DNA of 64,000 bases from NCBI GenBank assembly GCA_002709955.1, contig PAQY01000003.1:1-64000 (forward strand). The letters are read 5' to 3'. Each line of letters begins with the position of its first letter. Position 1 is the first letter of the stretch. The notes beneath the pieces were generated by a model, which searched no databases, was not told the DNA's origin, and worked only from the letters and a program-made list of their open reading frames with translations. This document shows, one piece after another, positions 23,734 through 32,296 of this stretch. Source of the stretch: Rhodospirillaceae bacterium (GTDB lineage Bacteria; Pseudomonadota; Alphaproteobacteria; UBA8366; Aestuariispiraceae). A program made the position numbers and the translations under genes.

Positions 23734-24549
23734 ATGCGCCCAGAAGATGTCATCAATCTTGATGCCTACCCCATTCAAGACCCGGCCAGCCCGGCGCGTG
23801 CTGAAATTGTGGCCCGGCTGAAGCGGGAACTGGACGCAAATCAATATGTATCGCTGCCTGATTTCATTCGCCCTGCGGCTTTGGAACGAGCCGTTGCGGA
23901 TGCAAAGGCCGCCAGGGTGAACGCCCATCACAACAAATCGCGCCGCAATTGTTATCTGCATCGCAAGGGGGATCCGTCTTTACCGGAAGACCACCCCCAC
24001 AACCTGATGATGGATGCCAGCACACGGATGATCGCCTATGACCTGATCCCGCAAGACTCCCCGGTGAAAACACTGTATCATTGGGATATTGCGCGGTCCT
24101 TCATCGCAGACATCGTCGGGGCTGAAAGGCTGTATGACAATGAAGATCCCTGCCAACCCGTAAACCTGTTATGTTATGAAAATGGGGATCGATCATCCTG
24201 GCATTTCGATTCCGTGAATGCGTTCACGATGACCCTGATGCTTCAGGCCCCGGACGCTGGTGGCGACTTCCAACTGGTGCCCAATACGCGCAGTGATGAC
24301 GATCAAAACTATGATTATGTGCGCAAGGTTGTGATGGGTGAATGCCCACAGGACGCAGTCTCTGTCGCCCGTCATGCGGGATCCCTGTGCATATTCCGGG
24401 GCTGTAACTCCCTGCACCGCGTTTCCGAAGTGAAGGGAGATAAAATGCGGATCATGGGTGTGTTTGTTTATGAGTTCGAACCCGGCGTAACCGGCGATCC
24501 GGAAGTCAACGCAACCATTTACGGGCGTGAAAGCACTGCGACGATGTAA
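23734..24549 (+). CDS. Fe(II)/2-oxoglutarate-dependent oxygenase
   Basis: This is a 271-residue protein. The iron triad is visible as H157-x-D159 (SWHFDS) and H228 (SLHRVSEV), with R239 (KMRIMG) in position to hold 2-oxoglutarate. The overall arrangement recalls the BesD/HalA-type group that acts on free amino acids. Halogenases in that group lack the acidic iron ligand; here Asp159 is present, so hydroxylation is expected. It sits between operator site A and the binding-protein gene on the same strand, so it probably modifies the amine or amino acid being imported. Confidence 0.8.
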   Translation: MRPEDVINLDAYPIQDPASPARAEIVARLKRELDANQYVSLPDFIRPAALERAVADAKAARVNAHHNKSRRNCYLHRKGDPSLPEDHPHNLMMDASTRMIAYDLIPQDSPVKTLYHWDIARSFIADIVGAERLYDNEDPCQPVNLLCYENGDRSSWHFDSVNAFTMTLMLQAPDAGGDFQLVPNTRSDDDQNYDYVRKVVMGECPQDAVSVARHAGSLCIFRGCNSLHRVSEVKGDKMRIMGVFVYEFEPGVTGDPEVNATIYGRESTATM

Positions 24550-24609
24550 CCTTCGGGCTGCCTCTTCTGGTGCCAGAGTTTAAGCATTCTACAGGTGTGG
24601 GAGAATAAA

Positions 24610-24629
24610 TTTGTTGAACATCCGTCAAA
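24610..24629. promoter_or_regulatory. Operator-like palindrome, site C (binding protein)
   Basis: TTTGTTGAACATCCGTCAAA matches the shared 20-bp pattern and lies 50 bases before the start codon of the polyamine-type binding protein. It is followed by CTTTATT, as at site B. Confidence 0.6.
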
Positions 24630-24678
24630 CTTTATTTTATGGTTTGACTGGGAGACACATAAAGCTAGGGAGGATGAC

Positions 24679-25785
24679 ATGAAAGGTGGTCTACAGCGTT
24701 GGTTGATTGACGAGTTGGAATGCGGGCGCGTTACACGTCGGCGTTTACTTCAGATGATGGGGGCCGTCGGTGTTGGTCTTGCGACGACAACACGGTCCGG
24801 CAGCGCACTTGCCGATGGATCTTTGACCATCCTTTCCTGGTCTGGATATGACATTCCCGAAATGGCCCCGGCCTATTTTGATGCCCATCCTGCACCTAAC
24901 TTCACGTTGATGGGGTCTGATGAGGAGGGCTTCCAGAAAGTCCATGCGGGCTTCCGTCCGGATCTTGGTCACCATACCAGTTTTATCGTCGGAAAGTATC
25001 GCGATGCCGGGCTGTTAAAGCCGATAGATCGCGCACGCCTGACCCATATCGATGACTATTTTCCTGAGTTGTCACAGATCGTTACGATGGACGGCCAATT
25101 GTGGGAAGCCCCACTGAGCTGGGGGAATTCCTCGGTCATCTATCGCCGCGACAAGGTGGAAGTGACAGAGGAATCCTGGGGCTTGTTGTGGGATGAACGC
25201 TATAAGGGGCGCATCGCGTCACGCGATTCTCTGGAAGGCCTGTTGATTGTCGGGGGGCTTTATACCGGGGCGGCGGATCCCTGGGCGATGAGTGATGAGG
25301 AACTGACCAAAGCGAAAACAGCCCTGTTGGCGCAAAAGGAACTGGTCCGCTTCTATTGGTCCAGCCAGACCGATATGGAACAGGCTTTCGCGAATGGCGA
25401 GATCGTTGCGGCCTATGGCTGGAATGCGTCTGTCGCCATGCTGCGCAAGCAGGGTATCGATATGGCCCTGATGAAATGCAAGGAAGGCATCGTGACCTGG
25501 ACGGACGGTCTTGTCATGATGAATGGCGGCAGCGGATCAGAGGATCTGGCCTATGAATTCATCAATGCCTATATGTCACCAGAGGTCGGGGCTTTCCTGA
25601 TCAATTCTTATGGCTATGGCAGCGGTAATGCCAAAGCATATGAGTCTGTAACCGATGAACGGCTCGCCGAATTGGGGATCACAGATCCGGACGTCGTCAT
25701 CTCAACCTCAAAGTTTCAGCGTGAAATTTCTTCAAACACTCGCCAAAAATATCAGGCTGTGTTTGACGAAGTGAAGCTGTCGTAA
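24679..25785 (+). CDS. Polyamine-type binding protein with Tat signal
   Basis: This is a 368-residue PotD/PotF-like periplasmic receptor. The ATG at 24679 has AGGGAGGA 4 bases before it; the ORF start at 24595 would precede the operator-like site. The N-terminus contains RRRLLQMMG (about 19-27), a twin-arginine export signal, with cleavage after SALA. The mature part has the family's WSGYD start, a WGNSSVIYRRDKV segment and a WNASVAML region. It would serve the PotBCA-like permease encoded at 18534-21266. A strong hairpin follows its stop. Confidence 0.85.
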   Translation: MKGGLQRWLIDELECGRVTRRRLLQMMGAVGVGLATTTRSGSALADGSLTILSWSGYDIPEMAPAYFDAHPAPNFTLMGSDEEGFQKVHAGFRPDLGHHTSFIVGKYRDAGLLKPIDRARLTHIDDYFPELSQIVTMDGQLWEAPLSWGNSSVIYRRDKVEVTEESWGLLWDERYKGRIASRDSLEGLLIVGGLYTGAADPWAMSDEELTKAKTALLAQKELVRFYWSSQTDMEQAFANGEIVAAYGWNASVAMLRKQGIDMALMKCKEGIVTWTDGLVMMNGGSGSEDLAYEFINAYMSPEVGAFLINSYGYGSGNAKAYESVTDERLAELGITDPDVVISTSKFQREISSNTRQKYQAVFDEVKLS

Positions 25786-25791
25786 CAAGGC

Positions 25792-25824
25792 CGCGCGCGT
25801 CGGAAGGAGGGGCTGACGCGCGCG
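25792..25824 (+). terminator. GC-rich hairpin after binding-protein gene
   Basis: CGCGCGCGTC (25792-25801) pairs with GACGCGCGCG (25815-25824) around 13 bases. No T-run follows directly. A second candidate with GCCC/GGGC arms and a run of seven T lies at about 25890-25911. Confidence 0.65.
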
Positions 25825-25970
25825 CCTTACCCTGTTTGCTTAAATACCTGATTGCCTCACCTCACTTAGGCACCTTAGCCCTGCCATACCGGTGGGGCAT
25901 TTTTTTCACAAGCTGTATCAGCAGAACAGACAAAAGCATCCTGCCGTTGCCTTGCCTCTAACACAGTATG

Positions 25971-26561
25971 CTACAGCGTCACGCTGGGATTGCGGATATT
26001 CTGGTCACAGTTCAGCAGATTCACCTGCTTTGCCATGATCTGGAAACCTGCGGCGTCAATCTGTTGAACGCGATGCACAGTGTATCCAGCCCAGGGCCGC
26101 GATTCGCCGTTCCAGAATTCCGTCATGTGAAAATTTGACCGGATCATGAAGACATCGGCCTGATCGGTCCGAAAGATTTCGATATTCGATACAAGACGGC
26201 TGGTGCGGCTTGCGGGCTGTTGCGACCAGGCATAGCCCGTTTCCAGGCGGTACACACGGTCTTCCAACTGGCGCCTGTCGTGAAAGGCGAAGGTGATTTC
26301 GCGCCTTGGATCACCCCGGTTCCAGGTGCCTGGGATCCAATAGGCACATTGCGGGGCAAACAGGTCCAGCCACTTCTTGAATTGACCCTGATCCAGATAG
26401 CGTGCCTCCTGATACAACAGCGCATACGCCCTGCCCTGAACAACGGGATCCAGGCACAGCCTGTCCGTATCATCCCAACCCGTAAAAGCCGCCATAAGGT
26501 CTGAATAATACGCATCTGTCACATAATGCGATGTTTCTGAGGGGTTTTGGATGTCGCCCAT
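25971..26561 (-). CDS. Ring-hydroxylating dioxygenase beta subunit
   Basis: This is a 196-residue SnoaL/NTF2-fold small subunit. YLDQGQFKKWLDLFAPQCAYWIPG (about 53-76) and RRQLEDRVYRLETGYAWSQQPASRTSRLVSNIEI (about 94-127) are typical of aromatic-dioxygenase beta chains. The ATG at 26561 has GGGGAGA before it; the ORF start at 26567 is a TTG overlapping the stop of the alpha gene. It assembles with the alpha subunit, usually as alpha3beta3. Confidence 0.9.
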   Translation of the reverse strand: MGDIQNPSETSHYVTDAYYSDLMAAFTGWDDTDRLCLDPVVQGRAYALLYQEARYLDQGQFKKWLDLFAPQCAYWIPGTWNRGDPRREITFAFHDRRQLEDRVYRLETGYAWSQQPASRTSRLVSNIEIFRTDQADVFMIRSNFHMTEFWNGESRPWAGYTVHRVQQIDAAGFQIMAKQVNLLNCDQNIRNPSVTL

Positions 26562-26563
26562 GA

Positions 26564-27901
26564 TCAATTCTCCCCTCCCCGCGAAATTGATAAGGTCGGA
26601 TTGGCCATCATCAGCGTTTTATAGTGTTTCATATATTCACGCATAAACACCTCATCCGTCGCAGGGCCCGATATCACACCATCCTGTTCCGTGAACCGGT
26701 CTGGCAGTCCCAATCCCCGGTCCATATAGACCCAGGGGTCTTCTTCGGCCCCCAGACCGACCTGAATTTCTTCAAAATTGGTCAGGTCATCGACTTCCCC
26801 AAACAGGGGGAATTGTTCCTGTGTGCGCATGCGCAGGGCATTGATGGCATCCACCGCACCGTTCAGCGCATTTTCCTCATCCACCACGGCGGTCCCGTAC
26901 CAAGTCGTTGCCGTTTCCGTATGGGACAGCGGTTCCAGAACCTGGATGTGATTTCCCAGGATCAGAAGGTTTGGGAACACATTGATGTTCATTGGAATGC
27001 CCGCCGCGAGGTCAAGATAATAGTCTGCGTCCTTGCCATACTTCTCTCGCAACTCGGCCTCATACCCTTCCATGCCTGGATGTTTCCCCTCAATCTGCCA
27101 CAGCGCCCCTGGATGGTTCGCCAGGGTCGGGCGCTTGTCTTTGAAATGATGGCCGTTGCCATAGTAATGCACGCGGATCGGGCCATCATCAGGATGTTGC
27201 TTATAGAAAGACATCCCCTTTTCATCATCGGGGGAGAAGCGGTTTTCCATCATCAGCAGGGACCGATGGGAAAAGATCACATGATAGCCATCAGCACTGT
27301 TGTCATAGGCAAGCTTCCAATTGCCTTTGAATTTCATACGGTTCGCCTCACAGACGGCGATTTTGCCGCCCGGATGACGGTCAAGCCAATCATCGATCGG
27401 CTTTCGTATGCCGGCCAGATGCTGAACCAGCGGCGCAGCCTCCAAATTCAACGTGCCAAAAATAAAGCCGCGATAGGAGTCGACCCGTGAGATCCGGGCC
27501 AGGTTGAACCGGTTGTCTTCCTTGTGATTACGGGCATAGCCTTCACGCCAGGGCACCCCGGCCAGATCGCCTGCAATGCTGTAGGACCATCCGTGATAGG
27601 GGCATCGAAAGGATCGTGTTGACCCTTTCGCCTGACGGCATACTGTCGCCCCGCGATGGGTGCATCGATTGTACAGGGCATGGATTTGGTTATCCCCGTC
27701 TCGTGTGACGATGATCGGGCGCAATCCTAACTTTGTTTGAAAGAAATCAAACGGGTTGGGAATCTGGCTTTCATGGGCCAGATAAACCCAGGTCGCGCCG
27801 AAAATCCGCGTCAATTCCAGGGCAAAGATATCCGGGTCCGTGTAAAGGCTGCGATGCACCTTTTCTTCATGGATAAGAGCCTCAAAATCAAAATCAGGCA
27901 T
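26564..27901 (-). CDS. Rieske ring-hydroxylating oxygenase alpha subunit
   Basis: This is a 445-residue protein; the ATG at 27901 has GGGGAGGA upstream and follows the GS-like gene's stop by 25 bases. The Rieske centre is C-x-H (CTHRGA) and C-x2-H (CPYHGW). The mononuclear iron site is N-SAD-G-YHVIFSH, with His pair and bridging Asp. Such enzymes add O2 to aromatic rings or demethylate amines. Its grouping with a glutamine-synthetase-like ligase and a beta subunit parallels aniline-type dioxygenase clusters. No ferredoxin gene is present in the window. Confidence 0.92.
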   Translation of the reverse strand: MPDFDFEALIHEEKVHRSLYTDPDIFALELTRIFGATWVYLAHESQIPNPFDFFQTKLGLRPIIVTRDGDNQIHALYNRCTHRGATVCRQAKGSTRSFRCPYHGWSYSIAGDLAGVPWREGYARNHKEDNRFNLARISRVDSYRGFIFGTLNLEAAPLVQHLAGIRKPIDDWLDRHPGGKIAVCEANRMKFKGNWKLAYDNSADGYHVIFSHRSLLMMENRFSPDDEKGMSFYKQHPDDGPIRVHYYGNGHHFKDKRPTLANHPGALWQIEGKHPGMEGYEAELREKYGKDADYYLDLAAGIPMNINVFPNLLILGNHIQVLEPLSHTETATTWYGTAVVDEENALNGAVDAINALRMRTQEQFPLFGEVDDLTNFEEIQVGLGAEEDPWVYMDRGLGLPDRFTEQDGVISGPATDEVFMREYMKHYKTLMMANPTLSISRGGEN

Positions 27902-27926
27902 CCTGTCATCCTCCCCGGTTCTGGAT

Positions 27927-29438
27927 TTAGAAGGCATCGAAATACTCCCGCATTTCCCATGCGGTGACACCTTTGGTCGGATCCACCCGATCCGCATTTA
28001 AAAACGCCTCATATCGCGCCACTTCGGCCCGTTTCATCCGCAGGAAATAGTCGATATAGATGTCCCCGAAGGTCTGCCGATAAAAACTGGATTGCTGCAG
28101 CCCATCCAGTGCATCCTTCAGGGATGTCGGCAGCATCGGGCGGTCCGATTGATAGGGATTGTCATCCGCGGCCCAGGGGGTCAGGTTCCGCTCCATCCCA
28201 TCCAATCCCGCTGCGATCTGGGCTGCGATGAACAGATAGGGATTTGCACACGGTTCCCCCACGCGGTTTTCAATCCTGCTGGCGGGATCCTGCGCACCGC
28301 CCAGCACCCGTAGCATCACCCCGCGATGTTGAACATTCCAGGACACCCGATCAGGGGCCAGTGAATTCATCCGAAACCGCCGATATCCGTTCACGCTGGG
28401 CGTTGCAAAAGCAATCCCCTCCTGCGCATGGGCCAATTGCCCGGCCAGAAATTTCATCCCCATTGGCGAAAGGCAGGTCTCCCCCTCCACTGGCATGAAC
28501 AGGTTTCGACCGCTCTTCGTATCGGTCAGGGACAGGTGCAAATGCCACCCGCTGGGGAACAGGCCCGCCCCGTCCGGGAAGGTCATGAAGCTGGCCAGAT
28601 GACCATGACGGCGGCAAATCTGACGCGTCGCGCTGCGGAAGATCAGGGCGTCCGTCGCCGCTTCCCAGGCGGGTTTCGGAAAGAATGTGCATTCGATTTG
28701 ACCCGCCCCCAATTCATTGTCCAGGGACCGCAACCCAAGGTCCAGATCAGAATAATGCGTCGTCAAGGTGGTCAAAAGTGACTGGACGCGATCCAGGTTC
28801 GTTTCAGAATCATAGGAAAATCCAGGCTCTGCGGGCAGGCAATTGGGGGGTGCGCCGCGCTGTCCCGGACCATTGATTTCTGGTGCTGTGATCGCGCCAT
28901 CATCGGAAAGGCGCATCAGCGTCCATTCAATTTCAAGCCCGATCAGCGGCGTGATCCCGCGATCAACCAATGGGGTCAGCGCCTTGCGCAGGATGTGGCG
29001 GGGGGAGAAATAAAACGGCCGTCCATCGCGGAAGTAATCATCACAAACCACCAGGGCGACACCCGGTGCCCAGGTTGCCAGGCGGAAGCTGGTCAGGTCG
29101 GGCACCAAAATCAGATTGGGCGATCCTGTCATCTCTGACAGGCCCATGCCGCCGCCTGCAGTGAACGTCTGAAACACACGCCCACCAGACGCATCCAGAC
29201 TCCAACTGCCCGCCCCGATGCTATAGCCATTGACCAGCACCGATTTGAATGCCTGCGGCGTTACCGCCTTTGCCCGGGTTATGCCATGGGTATCGCACCA
29301 GATTAACCGGATCAGCGTGATTTGTTCGTTTTGTATTTGATCCAGACAGTCCTGGACCAGCCCGTGCTGCTGTGCATCCCATAATCCGTACCGCGCAATG
29401 AAACCCTCCGCGCCAGATTGACCCTTTGCATTCCCCAT
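27927..29438 (-). CDS. Glutamine synthetase-like ligase (gamma-glutamyl-amine type)
   Basis: This is a 503-residue GS-family enzyme. It keeps the acidic metal site GLEIEW (about 150-155), SLDNELGAGQIE (about 222-233), WHLHLS with the catalytic His, NGYRRFR (Arg for glutamate), and ASRIENRVGEPCANPYLFIAA near the end. Divergent members of this type (PuuA, TdnQ, IpuC) join glutamate to amines instead of ammonia. The adjacent Rieske oxygenase and nearby amine transporters support that, but the substrate is unknown. It is the first gene of the operon and divergent from an AraC regulator. Confidence 0.85.
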   Translation of the reverse strand: MGNAKGQSGAEGFIARYGLWDAQQHGLVQDCLDQIQNEQITLIRLIWCDTHGITRAKAVTPQAFKSVLVNGYSIGAGSWSLDASGGRVFQTFTAGGGMGLSEMTGSPNLILVPDLTSFRLATWAPGVALVVCDDYFRDGRPFYFSPRHILRKALTPLVDRGITPLIGLEIEWTLMRLSDDGAITAPEINGPGQRGAPPNCLPAEPGFSYDSETNLDRVQSLLTTLTTHYSDLDLGLRSLDNELGAGQIECTFFPKPAWEAATDALIFRSATRQICRRHGHLASFMTFPDGAGLFPSGWHLHLSLTDTKSGRNLFMPVEGETCLSPMGMKFLAGQLAHAQEGIAFATPSVNGYRRFRMNSLAPDRVSWNVQHRGVMLRVLGGAQDPASRIENRVGEPCANPYLFIAAQIAAGLDGMERNLTPWAADDNPYQSDRPMLPTSLKDALDGLQQSSFYRQTFGDIYIDYFLRMKRAEVARYEAFLNADRVDPTKGVTAWEMREYFDAF

Positions 29439-29633
29439 GATTGAGCGGCTCCTTACCAGATACTGCTGGCAGATTACGGGCGCGCGCGCCTATATCCTAG
29501 TGCCGAAGCCCGGCAAAATTAGCAAAAAGTCTGATTTTCTGGATTAAACCATGTGACTGGAATCCCAAGACGCATTGTGCCCGGCCCCCGGTATGCTAGG
29601 CTGCCCACAGATCGCAACAGGCAAGACAGAAGA
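29439..29633. promoter_or_regulatory. Divergent control region, GS-like gene / AraC
   Basis: This is 195 bases with an AT-rich core near 29515-29550 (AAAATTAGCAAAAAGTC...). It should carry the promoters of the GS-Rieske operon and of the AraC regulator that probably controls it. No repeat that I can assign as an AraC half-site pair is evident. Confidence 0.4.
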
Positions 29634-30485
29634 ATGTCCGACCCTATCGCAACCGCATTTGGCCCCTTTGGCCGTATCGGCGTCATGGATATGGATGCGC
29701 CGCTGGCGATCCATGTGCACCATCATCTGCATATCATTCTGAAAGTCGGGGGATCTAATACCGGATTTGCCGTCAAGGGACGCCTGTACCCCGCAACACA
29801 CGCCACCGCCATCCTGATCAATCGCTGGGAACCCCATGCCTGGTCGCCGGTTCCTGGACAGGCCCCAACGCGGTTTCTGACATTGTATCTGGAACCGGAA
29901 TGGCTGCGTGATATGGGTCTGGGGACTGGCCTGGACAGTTTTGGGCGGTTTTTCCCCTCCCCTGTCGCTGAACGGTCTGACTGGGCCAATTGCATCACCG
30001 ATCATCTGCATGATCTGATTCTGTCTTCGACCCATTCCATCCACCCAGTCTCCATCACTGGTGATCTATCTGGCCTGTTGGTGGATCTGGTTCGGGCCTT
30101 GCAGGAAGGAACCCTGCGATCCCCATCACAAGAGGGGGGACGGGTTGCCTATGACTATCGCATCCGGCGCGCGATGCACCTGTTGCACAGGTCCGATGCA
30201 CCGCCCCAACTGGACGACGTCGCACAGGAAGTTGGCCTGTCGCGCCCGCACTTCTTTGATCTTTTCAAGAAATGCACTGGTGTAACGCCAAACCGCGTCA
30301 GCAATGCCATCCGGATGGAACGGGCCATCACCCTGTTGACGCAATCGTCATATCCAATGGCGGATCTGGCAGAGGACCTTCATTTCGCAACGCCAGGAAA
30401 TTTTTCCCGGTTCTTCAAATCTCAGATCGGCATAAACCCGAATGCCTTCCGACGCACAATGATTGCGGACGGATTGCATCGTTAG
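29634..30485 (+). CDS. AraC-family regulator
   Basis: This is a 283-residue protein. The ATG at 29634 (GAAGA upstream) is preferred to the in-frame start at 29553, which would add a poorly conserved, Arg-rich leader. It has an N-terminal cupin-like ligand domain with HVHHHLHI (about 26-33). The C-terminal double HTH has QLDDVAQEVGLSRPHFFDLFKKCTG and the second helix pair ending in PNAFRR. It is divergent from the GS-Rieske operon and is likely its activator. Confidence 0.85.
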   Translation: MSDPIATAFGPFGRIGVMDMDAPLAIHVHHHLHIILKVGGSNTGFAVKGRLYPATHATAILINRWEPHAWSPVPGQAPTRFLTLYLEPEWLRDMGLGTGLDSFGRFFPSPVAERSDWANCITDHLHDLILSSTHSIHPVSITGDLSGLLVDLVRALQEGTLRSPSQEGGRVAYDYRIRRAMHLLHRSDAPPQLDDVAQEVGLSRPHFFDLFKKCTGVTPNRVSNAIRMERAITLLTQSSYPMADLAEDLHFATPGNFSRFFKSQIGINPNAFRRTMIADGLHR

Positions 30486-30492
30486 TCCAATC

Positions 30493-30524
30493 GGGGGCGG
30501 CAGTGAATTCAACTGCACGCCCCC
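30493..30524. terminator. Bidirectional terminator-like hairpin
   Basis: GGGGGCGGCAGT pairs with ACTGCACGCCCCC (one bulged base) around GAATTCA. It lies between the convergent AraC and aldehyde dehydrogenase genes. Confidence 0.8.
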
Positions 30525-30541
30525 AATGACCAAATACTGTT

Positions 30542-32041
30542 TTATCCCATCAGCGGAATGGTGAATTCCGATCCGTCTTTAATGCCTGACGGCCAGCGGG
30601 ATGTGATGGTCTTGGTCCGCGTATAGAAGCGGAAGGCATCCGGTCCATGCTGGTTCAAGTCACCAAAGCCGGACCGCTTCCAGCCGCCAAAGGTATAATA
30701 GGCGATTGGAACCGGGATCGGCACATTGATCCCCACCATGCCGACATTAATGCGGCTGGAGAAATCCCGGGCCGCATCGCCGTCCCGCGTGAACAGGGCA
30801 ACGCCATTGCCATATTCATGGGTCATCGCCAGGTCCAGCGCTTCTTCATAGGTATCTGTGCGCGCAACGGCCAGAACCGGGCCAAAGATTTCCTCTTTAT
30901 AAATCCGCATTTCCTTGGTCACATGATCGAACAGACAGCCGCCCATGAAATTGCCGTTCTCATAGCCCTGCAATTTGAAATCGCGGCCATCGACGACAAG
31001 TTCAGCGCCTTCCTTCACCCCGATATCCACATAGTTGCGGACACGGTCATAGGCTTCGCGCGTTACCAGCGGGCCGAAATCAACATCATCGCCCGCGGTA
31101 TAGGGGGCAATTTTCAGGGCTTCGACACGGGGTTTCAATTTCGCAACCAAACGATCCGCCGTTTCCTGACCAATCGGCACGGCAACCGATACTGCCATGC
31201 AGCGTTCCCCGGCGGCACCATAGCCCGCCCCGATCAGGGCATCGACAGCCTGATCCATATCGGCGTCGGGCATGATCAGCATGTGGTTTTTGGCCCCGCC
31301 AAAGCACTGTACCCGTTTGCCATTGGCGCATCCGCGTGAATACACATATTCGGCAATCGGTGTGGACCCAACGAAGCCAACCGCCATGACATCGGGATGA
31401 TCCAGGATACCATCCACAGCCTCTTTATCGCCATTGACGACATTTAAAATCCCGGCCGGCAGTCCGGCTTCCATCAGCAGTTCCGCCAACATCAGGGGAA
31501 CACTTGGGTCCCGTTCCGATGGTTTCAGAATAAAGGCGTTGCCACAGGCGATTGCCGGGCAGAATTTCCACATCGGGATCATGGCAGGGAAGTTGAACGG
31601 TGTGATCCCGGCGACCACACCCAAGGGCTGGCGCACAGAATGAATATCAATGCCAGGACCAGCCCCTTCGGAAAATTCACCCTTAAGCAGATGCGGCGCG
31701 CCGATGCAGAATTCCGCAACTTCCAGGCCCCGGATCACGTCGCCCTTGGCATCGGGGATGGTCTTGCCATGTTCCCGCGACAGGGCCTCTGCCAGTTTAT
31801 CCATATCCCGGTGCAACAGGCGCACGAATTCCATCATTACGCGGGCGCGCTTCTGTGGGTTTTGCGCGGCCCAGGCGGGCTGTGCAGCTTTTGCATTCTC
31901 AATCGCGGCATTCAGCTCATCCGCATTGGCCAGGGCGACTTTGGCCTGGACCTCACCGGTTGCCGGATTAAAAACATCCGTGGTGCGTCCGCTTTTCCCA
32001 GCGACGCGCTGCCCGTTAATAAAATGCCCGATATTCTGCAT
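30542..32041 (-). CDS. mmsA: Methylmalonate-semialdehyde dehydrogenase (CoA-acylating)
   Basis: This is a 499-residue aldehyde dehydrogenase of the MmsA/IolA type. GAGYGAAGERCMA (catalytic Cys near 288) and FVGSTPIAEYVYSRGC (NAD-binding region) are visible. PFNFPAMIPMWKFCPAIACGN is characteristic of the CoA-dependent group, as is the MVGINVPIPVPIAYYTFGGWK end. It converts methylmalonate semialdehyde or malonate semialdehyde to propionyl- or acetyl-CoA, as in valine, beta-alanine or polyamine breakdown. It fits with the 3-hydroxyisobutyrate-dehydrogenase-like gene at 17567-18478. AAAGGA lies about 10 bases before the ATG. Confidence 0.92.
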   Translation of the reverse strand: MQNIGHFINGQRVAGKSGRTTDVFNPATGEVQAKVALANADELNAAIENAKAAQPAWAAQNPQKRARVMMEFVRLLHRDMDKLAEALSREHGKTIPDAKGDVIRGLEVAEFCIGAPHLLKGEFSEGAGPGIDIHSVRQPLGVVAGITPFNFPAMIPMWKFCPAIACGNAFILKPSERDPSVPLMLAELLMEAGLPAGILNVVNGDKEAVDGILDHPDVMAVGFVGSTPIAEYVYSRGCANGKRVQCFGGAKNHMLIMPDADMDQAVDALIGAGYGAAGERCMAVSVAVPIGQETADRLVAKLKPRVEALKIAPYTAGDDVDFGPLVTREAYDRVRNYVDIGVKEGAELVVDGRDFKLQGYENGNFMGGCLFDHVTKEMRIYKEEIFGPVLAVARTDTYEEALDLAMTHEYGNGVALFTRDGDAARDFSSRINVGMVGINVPIPVPIAYYTFGGWKRSGFGDLNQHGPDAFRFYTRTKTITSRWPSGIKDGSEFTIPLMG

Positions 32042-32296
32042 GTTGAACTCTTCCTTTTTAAGTGCTGCTAAGTTTCACCCGATTATGCTCGATATCATGA
32101 TTGCACACCCCGGTTCAGCGCGCAGCAACCACTCTCCCCCCGGCCTGGCAGAACACAATCATACGTGGATAAACTGTTGAAGATTATGCTAAATCCAGCA
32201 ACGGCACAGCGGGAATGTTTGACATCACTGTCTTTTCAATAGCCTTGATATCAGCAACATTCAACCCTGTGCATGGCCAAGAACATGCTGTGGAGA

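Noticed and set aside
23734-24549. Halogenase reading of the 2OG enzyme
   Set aside because: The iron-binding Asp (H-x-D) is present; halogenases of this group have Gly or Ala there.
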